Shown here piece by piece: positions 6,441-14,813 of a DNA stretch of 15,320 nucleotides. The notes beneath the pieces are model-generated. The model was not told the origin of the DNA and did not search any database. It worked only from the letters and a program-made list of their open reading frames with translations. The stretch spans positions 1 to 15,320 of the forward strand of contig JAEYYX010000086.1 of assembly GCA_023428245.1 (NCBI GenBank), given 5' to 3'. The position numbers and the translations under genes were made by a program. Each line of letters opens with the position of its first letter. Position 1 is the stretch's first letter. This DNA comes from Pseudomonadota bacterium. GTDB lineage: Bacteria > Myxococcota_A > Polyangia > Polyangiales > Polyangiaceae.

Positions 6441-7646
6441 TCAGCCCTCGGGGGGCGGAGGAGCTTGAGGGCGCGAAGGCGGGCGCGCGTGGCGTGAGGG
6501 GGCGGAGTCCGTGAGAGGATTGTAAGCGAGGCGCGTGAGCTCGCGGCGCTTCTTGGCGCGGAGGGCGACGAGGGCAAGGGAAGCGGAGAGGAGTCCGAGG
6601 CCGACGACGGGGAGCAGCGGCGAAGGCGCGCTCCGGCGAAAGAGGGAGCCCGAGCCGGGCGCGGGGGTCACGTGGGGGCGGAGGGGAAGCCCGTAACGAG
6701 TCGCGAGTTCGACGGCCTGGACGAGGTGGAGGACGGGGACTCCTTGTTTCGAGAGCGCGCCCATGACGGACTCTTCGGAGGCCTCGGGGCTCGGGCGGTT
6801 GATGCCGGGCTGGAACTGGCCTTGGGCGCGGCTGCGTCCGAAGCTGACGGCGCCGCCGCCGATGTTCACGTAGGCGCGCAGGGGCGCGCTGGCGCGGGCT
6901 CGTTCGATGGCAGCGAGCCGCTCGGCGAGGGATTCGTCGTAGCTCGTTGCTCGGAGCCGCTCGGCGCCGCTTCGCTCGATGGCGGCTTCTAAGATGGTTG
7001 CGCCTTCTTCGCTCAGGCCGCCTCCGAGATCTTCGAGACCCCCGAGGCTCGCCGCCAAGGTCTTGGTCTTGAGAAGGCCCTGCTCGTTCAGGAAGGTCGT
7101 CATGTCGAGCCAGGAGAACTTCTCGTCGCTGGCGCCGTAATCGCTGGCCGCCGCCGAGGCGATGACGATAGGACGGAGACCGAGCTCTTCGGCCGCCACG
7201 AGTGCCGCGATGTTCCAGGCGGGGAAGGAACCTGTGACGCCGAGGGCGATGACGTCGCCCTGCTTTAGGCCAAGCTCCAGGTAGAAAGCCAAGATGAGCG
7301 CGGCGAAGTTCGGGTTGACGCTCGTCTGTTTGGCCGAGAGGGCGCCGCTCGAGGTGGTGATCGAGGTCGCGGGGCGGAAAATGAGCCCGGAGCGGGCGGG
7401 ATCGAGCTCAGGGAGCAGGGGAATGTCGCGGCGGAGCCGCTCCTCGCGGAGGGCGTTGAATGCTTTTTGTGTGTGCTCAGCGGCCTTGAACGCGAGCTCA
7501 CGGTGCGCGCTCCCCTCGGACCAGGGGCGCAGCTCAATTGTGAGGATCACGAGGAGCCCGACGAGCGCGACGACCAGGAGCTCGAGCGTGCTCGGTCCCG
7601 GAGGGCGGTGGTAAACTCGCTGTCCGCCGAAAACAGGCTGGTTCAA
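6441..7646 (-). CDS. pgsW: Poly-gamma-glutamate system protein PgsW
   Basis: 401 residues from a TTG at 7646 that overlaps the pgsC stop as TTGA. AGGTGG about 10 bases upstream supports this start, and no ATG fits close to the first membrane segment. One membrane span at about 21-39 leads to a large extracytoplasmic domain with blocks I associate with PgsW: SGLIFRPATSITTSSGAL (about 86-103), NPNFAALI (111-118), GDVIALGVTGSFPAWNIA (130-147), ASDYGA (168-172) and WLDM (179-182). A second hydrophobic stretch (about 344-363) and a Pro-rich basic tail suggest a C-terminal anchor. PgsW-type proteins occur with PgsB and PgsC in poly-gamma-glutamate loci; their biochemical role is unknown, with export or assembly most likely. 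The position directly after pgsB and pgsC supports the call. Confidence 0.85.
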   Translation of the reverse strand: MNQPVFGGQRVYHRPPGPSTLELLVVALVGLLVILTIELRPWSEGSAHRELAFKAAEHTQKAFNALREERLRRDIPLLPELDPARSGLIFRPATSITTSSGALSAKQTSVNPNFAALILAFYLELGLKQGDVIALGVTGSFPAWNIAALVAAEELGLRPIVIASAAASDYGASDEKFSWLDMTTFLNEQGLLKTKTLAASLGGLEDLGGGLSEEGATILEAAIERSGAERLRATSYDESLAERLAAIERARASAPLRAYVNIGGGAVSFGRSRAQGQFQPGINRPSPEASEESVMGALSKQGVPVLHLVQAVELATRYGLPLRPHVTPAPGSGSLFRRSAPSPLLPVVGLGLLSASLALVALRAKKRRELTRLAYNPLTDSAPSRHARPPSRPQAPPPPEG

Positions 7647-8104
7647 GGGAAGAGCCCACCTGGCAAGAGCTCTTGTCCGAACAGGCAGAGGAGCAAGAGG
7701 CGTACGAACGATGAGCAGATCGTGATCGAGGAGAGCGTGAGCAGGACGCCCTGGCGATCCATCCAGATCGCGATCAGGCCCGGGATGATGTAGCCGACGG
7801 TGAGCTCGGCGGGATCGCCTTGGAGGGAGGCGAGATGGGTAGCGAGGGCTCCAGCGAGGTATCCGAAAAGGACGGCGAGCGCTGTGCGTCTGCGTCCGTA
7901 GAGGACCAGGAAGCTCCCGAACAAACGCAGCGCGCCATAAGCGAGCAGCGACGCGACAAGGAGCACGAAGAGGCTCTTCGGGTTGTCGAGGGCGAGCGCG
8001 ACGTAGCCCGGCACGACCATCCCCGCTGCGCCGATCGACGCGAACTCGGCGAGGGCCAGGCTTACAACGAGGCCGATGCCGATCGAGACTGGAAGGAGCT
8101 CCAT
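7643..8104 (-). CDS. pgsC: Poly-gamma-glutamate biosynthesis protein PgsC/CapC
   Basis: 153 residues, almost entirely hydrophobic, close to the roughly 149 residues of Bacillus PgsC. Spans are visible at about 5-20, 25-40, 44-68, 75-92 and 103-142. Blocks such as GAAGMVVPGYVAL (25-37), FGYLAGALATHLA (80-92) and LTVGYIIPGLIAIWMDRQG (101-119) are typical of the family. PgsC is the membrane partner of the ligase PgsB and is needed for polymerisation of glutamate by gamma-amide bonds at the inner membrane. ATG 8104 follows AAGG at a suitable distance. It overlaps the end of pgsB by 43 bp and the start of pgsW by 4 bp, so translation is probably coupled. Confidence 0.93.
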   Translation of the reverse strand: MELLPVSIGIGLVVSLALAEFASIGAAGMVVPGYVALALDNPKSLFVLLVASLLAYGALRLFGSFLVLYGRRRTALAVLFGYLAGALATHLASLQGDPAELTVGYIIPGLIAIWMDRQGVLLTLSSITICSSFVRLLLLCLFGQELLPGGLFP

Positions 8105-9312
8105 GAGCCTTTTGGTTCTTCTCGCAGTTTGGCGATGAGCTCAAGGCCTATCCCGCCGATATTGCCGATGCCTACAGCGACGCCATGAGGCCCGGCCTGG
8201 GCCGTCAGCTCGCGCGCGAGCTCGACGGGCGTGTGACTCGAGGAGGAGATGATGGTCTTCTGGGAGATCCCTGCGGCAAGCGCGCGATGGGTGAAGAAGG
8301 AGCGCCCCGAGCCGACGACGAGATAAGCGTCGGCGGGAGTCCAGCGGGCGACGGCATCGCCAAGCTGTGTGGATCGGTCAGCGCGATCTTCTCGGCAGTT
8401 GATGAGTGCGACGCGGCGGACGCCCGGGTCTGTTCGAGCGAGGGCGAGCTCCCAGACCTGGCCGGTAGACTCGGGATCGTTGGCGGCGAAGCCGTTGACG
8501 AAGACGAGCTCCTGCCCCTCGAAGCGGACGTATTCGATGGTGAGCGCGCCGGGATCGGGACGAGCGCGCTGCATGCCGATGAGCGCGGTGCGGCGGGGCA
8601 CGCCGAGCTCCTCACAGACGGCGAGGGCGAGCTGGACGTTCTCGGCGTGTTCGATGTAGCGGAAGCGGCGGAGCTCCCGTTCGGTGACGGGCTCTTCGGC
8701 TGTCTCTGGGCGAACGACGCGGCCGCTCGCGCCGCGGTCGGAAAGGACCTCGGCGATGAGAGGCTGAAAGCGGGGCTCCGCCGTGATCAGGCGGCCACCG
8801 GGCGGGACACTACTGAGAAGGGCCTGAGCGACGCCTGTCGTGTCGGGGCCCATGACGTCCAAGTGATCCTCGCGGATGTTGGTGATGACCCCGATGGTGG
8901 GCTCGACGATGCGCGCGGTGGACACCCACTGGAGAAAGGGCTGGAGCGCCATACACTCGATCACGAGCGCTTCGGAGCGCTCCTTGGCGGCGCGACGCAG
9001 GATCGAGACCTGTTCTCCGATATTGGCGCGGCCGGCGCGCAAGATCGGATCTTCCTTGCCATCCGGGAGAATGAAGCGGGGGAGGGTGCCCGTTGTCTTG
9101 GCGGTAGTTCGGATGCCCCCGGCGCGCAGGCCCGCGGCGATCAGGCGCGTCACGCTCGATTTCCCGCGAGTGCCGTTGACGTGCACGCGGATCGGGACGG
9201 CTCGGTGAGCGCGGCGGAGGAGGATCGCCTCCCGCGCGAGCCAAAGGAGCACGAGGGCCGCGAGGCTCGCGAGCACGAAGAGCTCCTTGATCCAGAGGGG
9301 CTGAGAGTTCAC
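8062..9312 (-). CDS. pgsB: Poly-gamma-glutamate synthase PgsB/CapB (Mur-ligase-like)
   Basis: 416 residues from a GTG at 9312, similar to the 393 of Bacillus PgsB. An N-terminal membrane segment (about 11-27) is followed by a P-loop HVNGTRGKSS (44-53) typical of Mur-type amide ligases, then VIECMALQPFLQ (117-128) and TNIREDHLDVMG (144-155), both PgsB/CapB hallmarks. The enzyme uses ATP to activate glutamate or the polymer end for gamma-linked chain growth. The in-frame stretch upstream of GTG closes at TAA 9348-9346, leaving this as the only plausible start; no strong ribosome site is visible. First gene of the pgsBCW operon. No pgsA/capA or depolymerase (pgsS/capD) gene lies in the window. 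Confidence 0.94.
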   Translation of the reverse strand: MNSQPLWIKELFVLASLAALVLLWLAREAILLRRAHRAVPIRVHVNGTRGKSSVTRLIAAGLRAGGIRTTAKTTGTLPRFILPDGKEDPILRAGRANIGEQVSILRRAAKERSEALVIECMALQPFLQWVSTARIVEPTIGVITNIREDHLDVMGPDTTGVAQALLSSVPPGGRLITAEPRFQPLIAEVLSDRGASGRVVRPETAEEPVTERELRRFRYIEHAENVQLALAVCEELGVPRRTALIGMQRARPDPGALTIEYVRFEGQELVFVNGFAANDPESTGQVWELALARTDPGVRRVALINCREDRADRSTQLGDAVARWTPADAYLVVGSGRSFFTHRALAAGISQKTIISSSSHTPVELARELTAQAGPHGVAVGIGNIGGIGLELIAKLREEPKGSWSSFQSRSASASL

Positions 9313-9617
9313 CGGGAGGTCACAAGCAGAGTTGCTTCTATCGTTTTACCCGAAGAGCTTGCGGCTTGGCTAGCTGGGGTCCGGGCTGGCGGAAGCGAGC
9401 GGCCGAGAGTACGCAGGAAATGCGGGGACAAAGGAGGCGGACCAAAGCCGAGGGCCAGGGATGGTGATGTGCGCTTTGGTACTGGGACCTGGTGGAGCTC
9501 TGCGTTCACCCGGGAAGCCGGTTCGTCCCGCGAGCCGGGACCCTTCCGGGTAGCGAGGAGCGGAGCTCGCGGCGGAGGTGGATCGGGGTCCGAGCGCCGG
9601 CTATACCCGGCGGCGAA
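9313..9617. other. Divergent intergenic region between pgsB and the 2OG oxygenase
   Basis: About 305 bp that must contain promoters for both directions. Open frames crossing it continue from other genes in wrong frames and show no protein features. The AT-richer patch near 9335-9350 is the most likely place for the pgs promoter, but no hexamer pair is clear enough to report. Confidence 0.5.
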
Positions 9618-10472
9618 ATGGTCAATGAGGAAGTTTCGGTCTTTCGCTCTTCTGGAGTCCCTGCCTACTTTTTTGATCGGGCGCGGCTCGTCGAAAGAGC
9701 GCGGGCGCTCGCGCCGTCCTACGCCTCTGCCTCACCTTTCCCTCACATCGTCATCGACGACTTCCTTCCGGCGGAGGTGCTCGACACAGTCCTCGCTGAG
9801 TTCCCTTCCCCCAAGTCCGGGAGCTGGGAGAAGTACAACGACGCGATGCAGAAGAAGTACGGCAGTCGCGACGAGGAGGCGCTCGGACCCACGACTCGCA
9901 TGGTCCTCCACGAGCTCAATTCCGGAGCCTTCCTCGCCTTTCTCGAAGAGCTCACGGGCATCAAGGGACTGATTCCTGATCCGTGGTTCGAGGGCGGCGG
10001 GCTGCATCAGATCGTGCGCGGTGGCCTGCTCAAGGTGCACGTCGACTTCAACAAGCACACGCTCACTCGTCTCGATCGCCGCATCAACGCGCTCCTCTAT
10101 CTGAACCGTGATTGGGACGAGAGTTACGGGGGACACCTGGAGCTCTGGGATCAGGACATGCGCGAAGCGGTCAAGAAGGTCGCGCCCGTGTTCAATCGGC
10201 TCGTCGTCTTCAATACGACTGATTTCGCGAACCACGGGCACCCGGAGCCGCTCACGTGCCCCGAGGACCGCTCTCGTCGCTCGATGGCGCTTTACTACTA
10301 TTCAAATGGGCGGCCGAAGGAAGAACTGCGGGCGAGCGCGCATACCACCATATTTAAGCGTCGCCCGGGCGAGTTGATCCCGTGGACTCTGTCAGAGCTG
10401 GGCGAGAATCTGATGCCCCCGGTATTGACGGAGGTGATCCGCCGCTCGAGTTTCTTCAAGGGGCGACGGTAG
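9618..10472 (+). CDS. 2-oxoglutarate/Fe(II)-dependent oxygenase, prolyl-4-hydroxylase-like
   Basis: 284 residues from ATG 9618. The fold markers run in order: FPHIVIDDFLP (41-51) as the usual N-terminal strand, GLHQIVRGGLLKVHVDFN (128-145) with the iron ligands H141 and D143, INALLYLNRDWDESYGGHLELWD (156-178), the distal ligand H206 in NHGHPEPL, and RRSMALYYYS (220-229) carrying the Arg for 2-oxoglutarate. All metal and cosubstrate residues are present, so it should be active. Relatives hydroxylate peptidyl Pro or other substrates, and several act in glycan or natural-product clusters; the substrate here is unknown. A GTG at 9492 in frame would add 42 residues without family features, so ATG 9618 is preferred. 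It is divergent from pgsB. Confidence 0.9.
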   Translation: MVNEEVSVFRSSGVPAYFFDRARLVERARALAPSYASASPFPHIVIDDFLPAEVLDTVLAEFPSPKSGSWEKYNDAMQKKYGSRDEEALGPTTRMVLHELNSGAFLAFLEELTGIKGLIPDPWFEGGGLHQIVRGGLLKVHVDFNKHTLTRLDRRINALLYLNRDWDESYGGHLELWDQDMREAVKKVAPVFNRLVVFNTTDFANHGHPEPLTCPEDRSRRSMALYYYSNGRPKEELRASAHTTIFKRRPGELIPWTLSELGENLMPPVLTEVIRRSSFFKGRR

Positions 10473-10541
10473 CAGAGCGGTCGTGGGTGGGTTCAGGCGA
10501 AGGCTCGGCCGGGCTCAGTCGGAAGCCTCCGGACCGGGGCC

Positions 10542-10573
10542 AAAAAAAGGAGGGAGCCCGGGAGCTCTCGGGC
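10542..10573 (-). terminator. Intrinsic-type terminator for the minus-strand GMC gene
   Basis: Read on the minus strand, GCCCGAGAGCTCCCGGGC forms a strong near-perfect hairpin (one internal mismatch), followed by TCCCTCC and then seven T (10548-10542). It lies about 110 bp past the GMC stop. The short spacer between stem and T-run makes it slightly imperfect. Confidence 0.55.
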
Positions 10574-10681
10574 CGCGCTTCAGGCTGAGTTGAGCGGGGG
10601 CCTCACGCGTTCGGAGGCGTTCTTCCAGGCGAAGCTTCCACACTGCCGGACGTGGGATTGATGAACGGCTTTCGCTAACAC

Positions 10682-12337
10682 TCAAGCGATTCTGCCTGGC
10701 TCGCGCAGAGCGTGGTCGCAGGCGCGCAGCGTAATCGCCATTTCCGTCAGGGTCGGGTTCTGCCAGCCGGAGGTCACCCAGCAGGCGCCGTCCGTTACAA
10801 ACAAATTGCTCACACCCCATACGGCGCCGTAGCTGTCGGTCACTGAGTGATCCGGGTGGAGCCCCATGCGCGCACCGCCGACCTCATGCACGAACATGCC
10901 GGGCGTCGACAGGGTCCATTCCTTCTGAATCTGCTTCAGGAAATTTCGCACGAAGGGCGTGTAAAAATGGTCGGTGACCATGCCCGGGACACCTCCCGCA
11001 CGGCGCACCATCTCTTCCGTGTCCGCGCGCGCCGCGGCAGCAACGGCCAAGTCCGCCTCTTTCCAGGAGCAGGTGATGTGCGGCACCGGGACGCCATAGC
11101 GGTCCCGGACCGTGGCGCTGAGCTCAATGCGGTTGTCGAGGTGAGGCAGGACCTCACTGCGTCCGCAGAGGAAGCCGAAGGCGACGCGCCTTTGCCTACG
11201 GAAGAGCCGAGGCACGGGCATGCGCTGGATCCCGCCCCAGATCCCGAATCCGCGTAGATAGGGCTTGTCGCGCTTTCCGAGATTCTGGTACCGGGGCACC
11301 ATGATCGAGGCGCATCCAGAGAACTCATAACTCTCACCGCTCTCCTTCACCTCAGGCAGCGTGAAATAGACGTTGCCAGCGCTGTGATCCATGACGAAGC
11401 GCCCGAGGATCCCCGAGTTTCCGCCGAGACCGTTCGGGTGCTCCTCGGTCTTTGAGTTCAGAAGGAGCCGAACGCTTTCGACCGTCGAGGCGCAAAGGAA
11501 AATGCGCTTACCGCGGACGACGTGACGCTCGCCGGTTCGCGTGTCGACGAACTCGATGGCTTCGGCGCGCTCTTTTCCTTGTTCGAGAAGGACCCGCGCT
11601 GCCCGCGCATTCGGGCGAATCGTGCAGAGACCGGTGTCGACGGCGCGCTTCAGGGTCGTTTGGACGCTGGTGATGCGCGAATAGTCGATGCCGCGTTCCG
11701 GGCTCCGCTCCCCGTCGATGCCGCGGGAGACAATGACGCGGCGATCGTCGTATTGAGCCTCGACTTTGCTGCGGAAGTACTCCTCGCCGGGAGTGAGTTC
11801 CTTTTTTCCGGCGAAGTTTCCATCGGGGAGCTGGGGGAGGTCTTCGTGACTTCCAAAGACGCGCAGCAGCCCCTCGAGCTCCGAGTAGTAAGGCGCGAGA
11901 TCGTCGTGCGAGATCGGCCAGTCGACCCCGAAGCCATCCACGCTCGCTGCTTTGAACTCGTAGTCGCTGAGGCGTGGCGTAACTGCGTCCCAGGTGAGCG
12001 TGCGCCCGCCGATTCGACCACCGCGAATCCAGCGGAAGGGAGAGTCGTCCGGCGTCGTGTAGGGATTGTCCTTGTCGTCGACGAAGAAGTCCGGGTTCGT
12101 GGCCCAGTAGGTCGGATGGTGTTTTTGGGTGTCCTGACGATGCGACCAGGCGTGCCGGTAGAGAGCTCGCGGGGCGTTCGTCAGGAATGACGCCCGGTGT
12201 TCGGACGGGCTCGAGCTGCGCGATGCTTCGAGCACGAGCACGCGGAGGCCACCTCGCGTCAGTTTCCACGCGGCCGCGCCTCCATTTGCCCCCGACCCAA
12301 CGACGATGGCGTCCCAGACCTGCTCGGTCACGTCCAT
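10682..12337 (-). CDS. GMC-family FAD-dependent oxidoreductase
   Basis: 551 residues. An N-terminal Rossmann motif AIVVGSGANGG (10-20, GxGxxG) with LVLEA (E37) binds FAD. WIRGGRIGGRTLTWDA (about 103-118) matches the family's second FAD-contact block, and the C-terminus has HEVGGARMG (from H484), NLFVTDGACW and WQNPTLTEMAITLRA (N527). The NPTLT ending with a preceding HxxGG block resembles pyranose-oxidase and sugar dehydrogenase members, which oxidise carbohydrate or polyol OH groups; the specific substrate cannot be read from sequence. There is no signal peptide, so it is probably cytoplasmic. It follows the aldo/keto reductase gene by 42 bp on the same strand, suggesting cotranscription. 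Confidence 0.92.
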   Translation of the reverse strand: MDVTEQVWDAIVVGSGANGGAAAWKLTRGGLRVLVLEASRSSSPSEHRASFLTNAPRALYRHAWSHRQDTQKHHPTYWATNPDFFVDDKDNPYTTPDDSPFRWIRGGRIGGRTLTWDAVTPRLSDYEFKAASVDGFGVDWPISHDDLAPYYSELEGLLRVFGSHEDLPQLPDGNFAGKKELTPGEEYFRSKVEAQYDDRRVIVSRGIDGERSPERGIDYSRITSVQTTLKRAVDTGLCTIRPNARAARVLLEQGKERAEAIEFVDTRTGERHVVRGKRIFLCASTVESVRLLLNSKTEEHPNGLGGNSGILGRFVMDHSAGNVYFTLPEVKESGESYEFSGCASIMVPRYQNLGKRDKPYLRGFGIWGGIQRMPVPRLFRRQRRVAFGFLCGRSEVLPHLDNRIELSATVRDRYGVPVPHITCSWKEADLAVAAAARADTEEMVRRAGGVPGMVTDHFYTPFVRNFLKQIQKEWTLSTPGMFVHEVGGARMGLHPDHSVTDSYGAVWGVSNLFVTDGACWVTSGWQNPTLTEMAITLRACDHALREPGRIA

Positions 12338-12379
12338 AGGTCCGAGTTCAAAGTAGACGAGGAGAAAAGTGCGTGGGCA

Positions 12380-13288
12380 TCACAGAGCGCGGATTCGACG
12401 CGCATCCTCCACGTCCATAGGAGTTTGGCAAGCCAGAAGGTTCGCGCGCATGCGCTCGACGCTCCGTGTGGCCACGCTCGGATAGACGGGGAACGGGCTC
12501 GCTTTCAAGAAGGAGAGCACAGCATTCTCGACCGACGTCCCTCGGGCTTCGGCCCATGTGGCGAGGCGCGCGCGGCGCTCCGCGTTCTCTGGGGTGTCGT
12601 AAACGGAGCCCCGAGGGTTTTTCAGATAGCCGCCGCCGAGAGGTGACCAGGCTAGGACGGCGAGCTGACGCTGCTTGAGATATTCTTGGGCCTCTTTGTC
12701 GTCTGTGATGCTCGTGCAGCCGGGCCAGGGCGACTTCTTCCAGGCAAAGAGCGAATACTGGGGACTCGTCATGAGCGCGGGCGGCAAGCCGACCGCAGCG
12801 CCGGCCTCTTCGAGGGCTCGCAGGCGCTCATGGGTCCAGTTCGAGACGCCCCATGCTTTGATCTTTCCTGCGCGTAGGAACGCCGTGAGAGTCTGGGCGA
12901 TCTCGTCGAGGGGCGTGAAGCGATCGTCTCGGTGCAAGAAGTAGAGCTCGACCGACGAGGTCCCGAGACGACGCAGGGAAGCATCGAGGTCAGCCTCGAG
13001 TGCCGGGCGGCCGAGGCGGTGGGGCGCGATGAGCGGAATCGGATGACCGCCTTTGGTCGAGAGGAAGAGGCGCTCCCTGTTCTTCCTCGCGCGCATCCAT
13101 TCCCCGAATAGCCGCTCGGTGCCGCCGGCTTGATAGGACGCAGCAAGATCGAAGGCAGTGAGGCCGAGCTCAACAAGCCCGTCGAGATAAGCAAAGGCCG
13201 CCTGGGAGCTCGCAAAGGGCAGGCGCACCACCTGCCCGAGGTGCGAAGTTCCTACAAAAAGCGGTGGAAGTGAGCTGAGATCGACCAT
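12380..13288 (-). CDS. Aldo/keto reductase
   Basis: 302 residues from ATG 13288. The catalytic tetrad is visible as D47 and Y52 (AFDLAASYQAGGTE), K79 (LFLSTKGG) and H119 (ELYFLHRDD). GVSNW (about 146-150) and SPQYSLF match the family's strand 6-7 segments, and the C-terminal VYPSVATRSVE resembles the NADP(H) 2'-phosphate-binding loop. It likely reduces a carbonyl sugar or aldehyde with NADPH. An in-frame TTG at 13318 would add ten residues; ATG is preferred. The gene lies between the GH12-like hydrolase (90 bp upstream) and the GMC oxidoreductase (42 bp downstream), so its substrate may be a sugar or a product of the same pathway. Confidence 0.93.
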   Translation of the reverse strand: MVDLSSLPPLFVGTSHLGQVVRLPFASSQAAFAYLDGLVELGLTAFDLAASYQAGGTERLFGEWMRARKNRERLFLSTKGGHPIPLIAPHRLGRPALEADLDASLRRLGTSSVELYFLHRDDRFTPLDEIAQTLTAFLRAGKIKAWGVSNWTHERLRALEEAGAAVGLPPALMTSPQYSLFAWKKSPWPGCTSITDDKEAQEYLKQRQLAVLAWSPLGGGYLKNPRGSVYDTPENAERRARLATWAEARGTSVENAVLSFLKASPFPVYPSVATRSVERMRANLLACQTPMDVEDARRIRAL

Positions 13289-13378
13289 GCGGAGCCCGGG
13301 AACAAACCCCAAGTACAAGCTCGTTCCCGGTGCGTCTAGGCCCCGGTCGAACTTCCGCGATCGTGTTGTGGTCGGGCG

Positions 13379-14587
13379 TCAGTTTCCGATCACTTCCGAT
13401 CGGCTCTGGCCATTCACTTCGAAGGTCACACCCTGCATTTTGACAGTGCCGCGGGTGTTGTCGTCGATTTCGCTGCCGACCTCGAGGCGTGTGACCCAAA
13501 GATCCGGCGAGTACCCGCGTGTGTTGACCAAGTAATCGAGGAACGCCTTCACATCGAGTGTTCCGTTGAAGCTGTTGTTCGAGCCACCCGCGTCGCGGAA
13601 CTGGAAGTAGCGCCACCCCTGGGGCCATTTGTCCTGTTTCGCCCAGCCGTCATCCTGGACCCAAAGCTTGTAGTTCTTGCCACCGGAGCTGACCTCTTGG
13701 CCTCCGCCGTTCCCGATCGGGCCCGGCATCTCACCGCTGTCAGGCCAGCGATTGGGCTGCCAGCCCCAGAAGGTCATGAGCTCGGCGTAGACGCCCGGGT
13801 TCGGCTCGAGCGGGTTGCGCTCGCTGAGCCAGAACTCGAACGTGATGTTCCATGACTCGGTTTGCTCCATCATGGCCTGGAGGTTTTTGACGTTCACGCT
13901 CGCGGACTGAATGTCTTTGATCTGCTTCGGGAGCAGCGTGGTCGAGGAGTGGTCCGGTGAGGTAGCGAGATTGCTTCCGGGTCCGAAGGGATGCACGCCG
14001 AACTCGATCTGTGGGAAATCCGGCTTGTTCCGAGCATCAGCCGTGTCGCAGTCGGCGCGCGAGAAGGTCCAGCCGAAGGACTTATCTTGCTCGATGAAGA
14101 TGCTCATCGAGCTGACCTGTTGGCTGCAGCCGAGCTCGGCCGAGCCCCAGTTGTTGTTCAAGATTCGGATCTCGCCGATGCGCAGGTAGTCCTGGGGAAC
14201 CGACGACATTGCACCCGGGCCGGCGTTCGGCTTGCCCTCGGCGTCGAGATCGGGCCCACTCCCGCCGTCACCCTGAGATCCTCCGCCAGTTCCAGGACCA
14301 GCGCCGCCGCTCTGACTGCCTCCAGCGTTTGGGTTCATGACACCGCCGGCGCCTGTGTCGCCAGCACCGCTCCCGCCACCAGGGTTCCCCGGGCCCCCAC
14401 CCGTCAGCGAGCCACCAGCATTTCCGACTCCGCCCGCGGGGCTCGAGCCACCAGCGCCAGCCACTGAGCCCCCGGTTCCGTTCGGGAGTGCGCCGGTGTC
14501 GTCAGCGCTGGGTGAGCAGTTTGTGAGGAGAATGAAGGAGGCAAGGGAAGCCAGGGACCCGAGAGTGACGAAGCGCGCGTGAAGCAT
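13379..14587 (-). CDS. GH12-like secreted glycoside hydrolase lipoprotein
   Basis: 402 residues from ATG 14587. A short signal peptide ends in ILLTNC (lipid Cys 24), then a Gly/Ser/Pro-rich linker (about 31-125) and a catalytic domain (about 133-402). The domain follows the GH12 pattern: LNNNWGS near its start, NITFEFWLSE (247-256), VYAELMTFWGW (267-277) with the likely nucleophile E269, PIGNGGG, W-R-Y-F-Q-F, DVKAFLDYLVN (345-355), and RLEVGSEIDDNTRG with the likely acid/base E373. GH12 enzymes cut beta-1,4-glucan or xyloglucan. An ATG at 14638 would make an unusually long signal peptide. It probably sits on the outer cell surface and may start a unit with the aldo/keto reductase and GMC genes. 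The family call rests on motifs only. Confidence 0.85.
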   Translation of the reverse strand: MLHARFVTLGSLASLASFILLTNCSPSADDTGALPNGTGGSVAGAGGSSPAGGVGNAGGSLTGGGPGNPGGGSGAGDTGAGGVMNPNAGGSQSGGAGPGTGGGSQGDGGSGPDLDAEGKPNAGPGAMSSVPQDYLRIGEIRILNNNWGSAELGCSQQVSSMSIFIEQDKSFGWTFSRADCDTADARNKPDFPQIEFGVHPFGPGSNLATSPDHSSTTLLPKQIKDIQSASVNVKNLQAMMEQTESWNITFEFWLSERNPLEPNPGVYAELMTFWGWQPNRWPDSGEMPGPIGNGGGQEVSSGGKNYKLWVQDDGWAKQDKWPQGWRYFQFRDAGGSNNSFNGTLDVKAFLDYLVNTRGYSPDLWVTRLEVGSEIDDNTRGTVKMQGVTFEVNGQSRSEVIGN

Positions 14588-14813
14588 GAGGAGACTTTCG
14601 AGAGCGTGCGCCTTGGGCGCGAAATGAAGCTCGAACATTACCAGAAAGCGCGGTCGTTTCGTCGCGTGCTGTCTGCAGGGAATGCGAGGAAGTGGGTTGA
14701 GCGTCGAGCGAGGATGGATTTTCTCAGTGTCGTCGCGGGTGGGGCCCCTGCCGTTTTCTCATGCGGCGTGGTAGTGGGCGGGCCCGCCTTTCGATTGGAC
14801 GAGGCGATCCGCC

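Noticed and set aside
6441..8144. A longer pgsW frame of 567 codons starting at 8144.
   Set aside because: The first 166 codons run antisense-free but inside pgsC in a wrong frame, with an Arg/Pro-rich translation. PgsW homology begins near the TTG at 7646.
8185..9972. A 595-codon open frame on the plus strand covering pgsB and the start of the 2OG oxygenase gene.
   Set aside because: It is antisense to pgsB, which has unmistakable Mur-ligase motifs, and its translation is a low-information Gly/Glu/Arg sequence typical of GC-rich shadow frames.
14777..14788. Palindrome GGCGGGCCCGCC followed by TTT, 25 bp before the GtrA start.
   Set aside because: It is a loopless G/C palindrome that is likely by chance at this base composition, and it is poorly placed for a terminator of any annotated gene.
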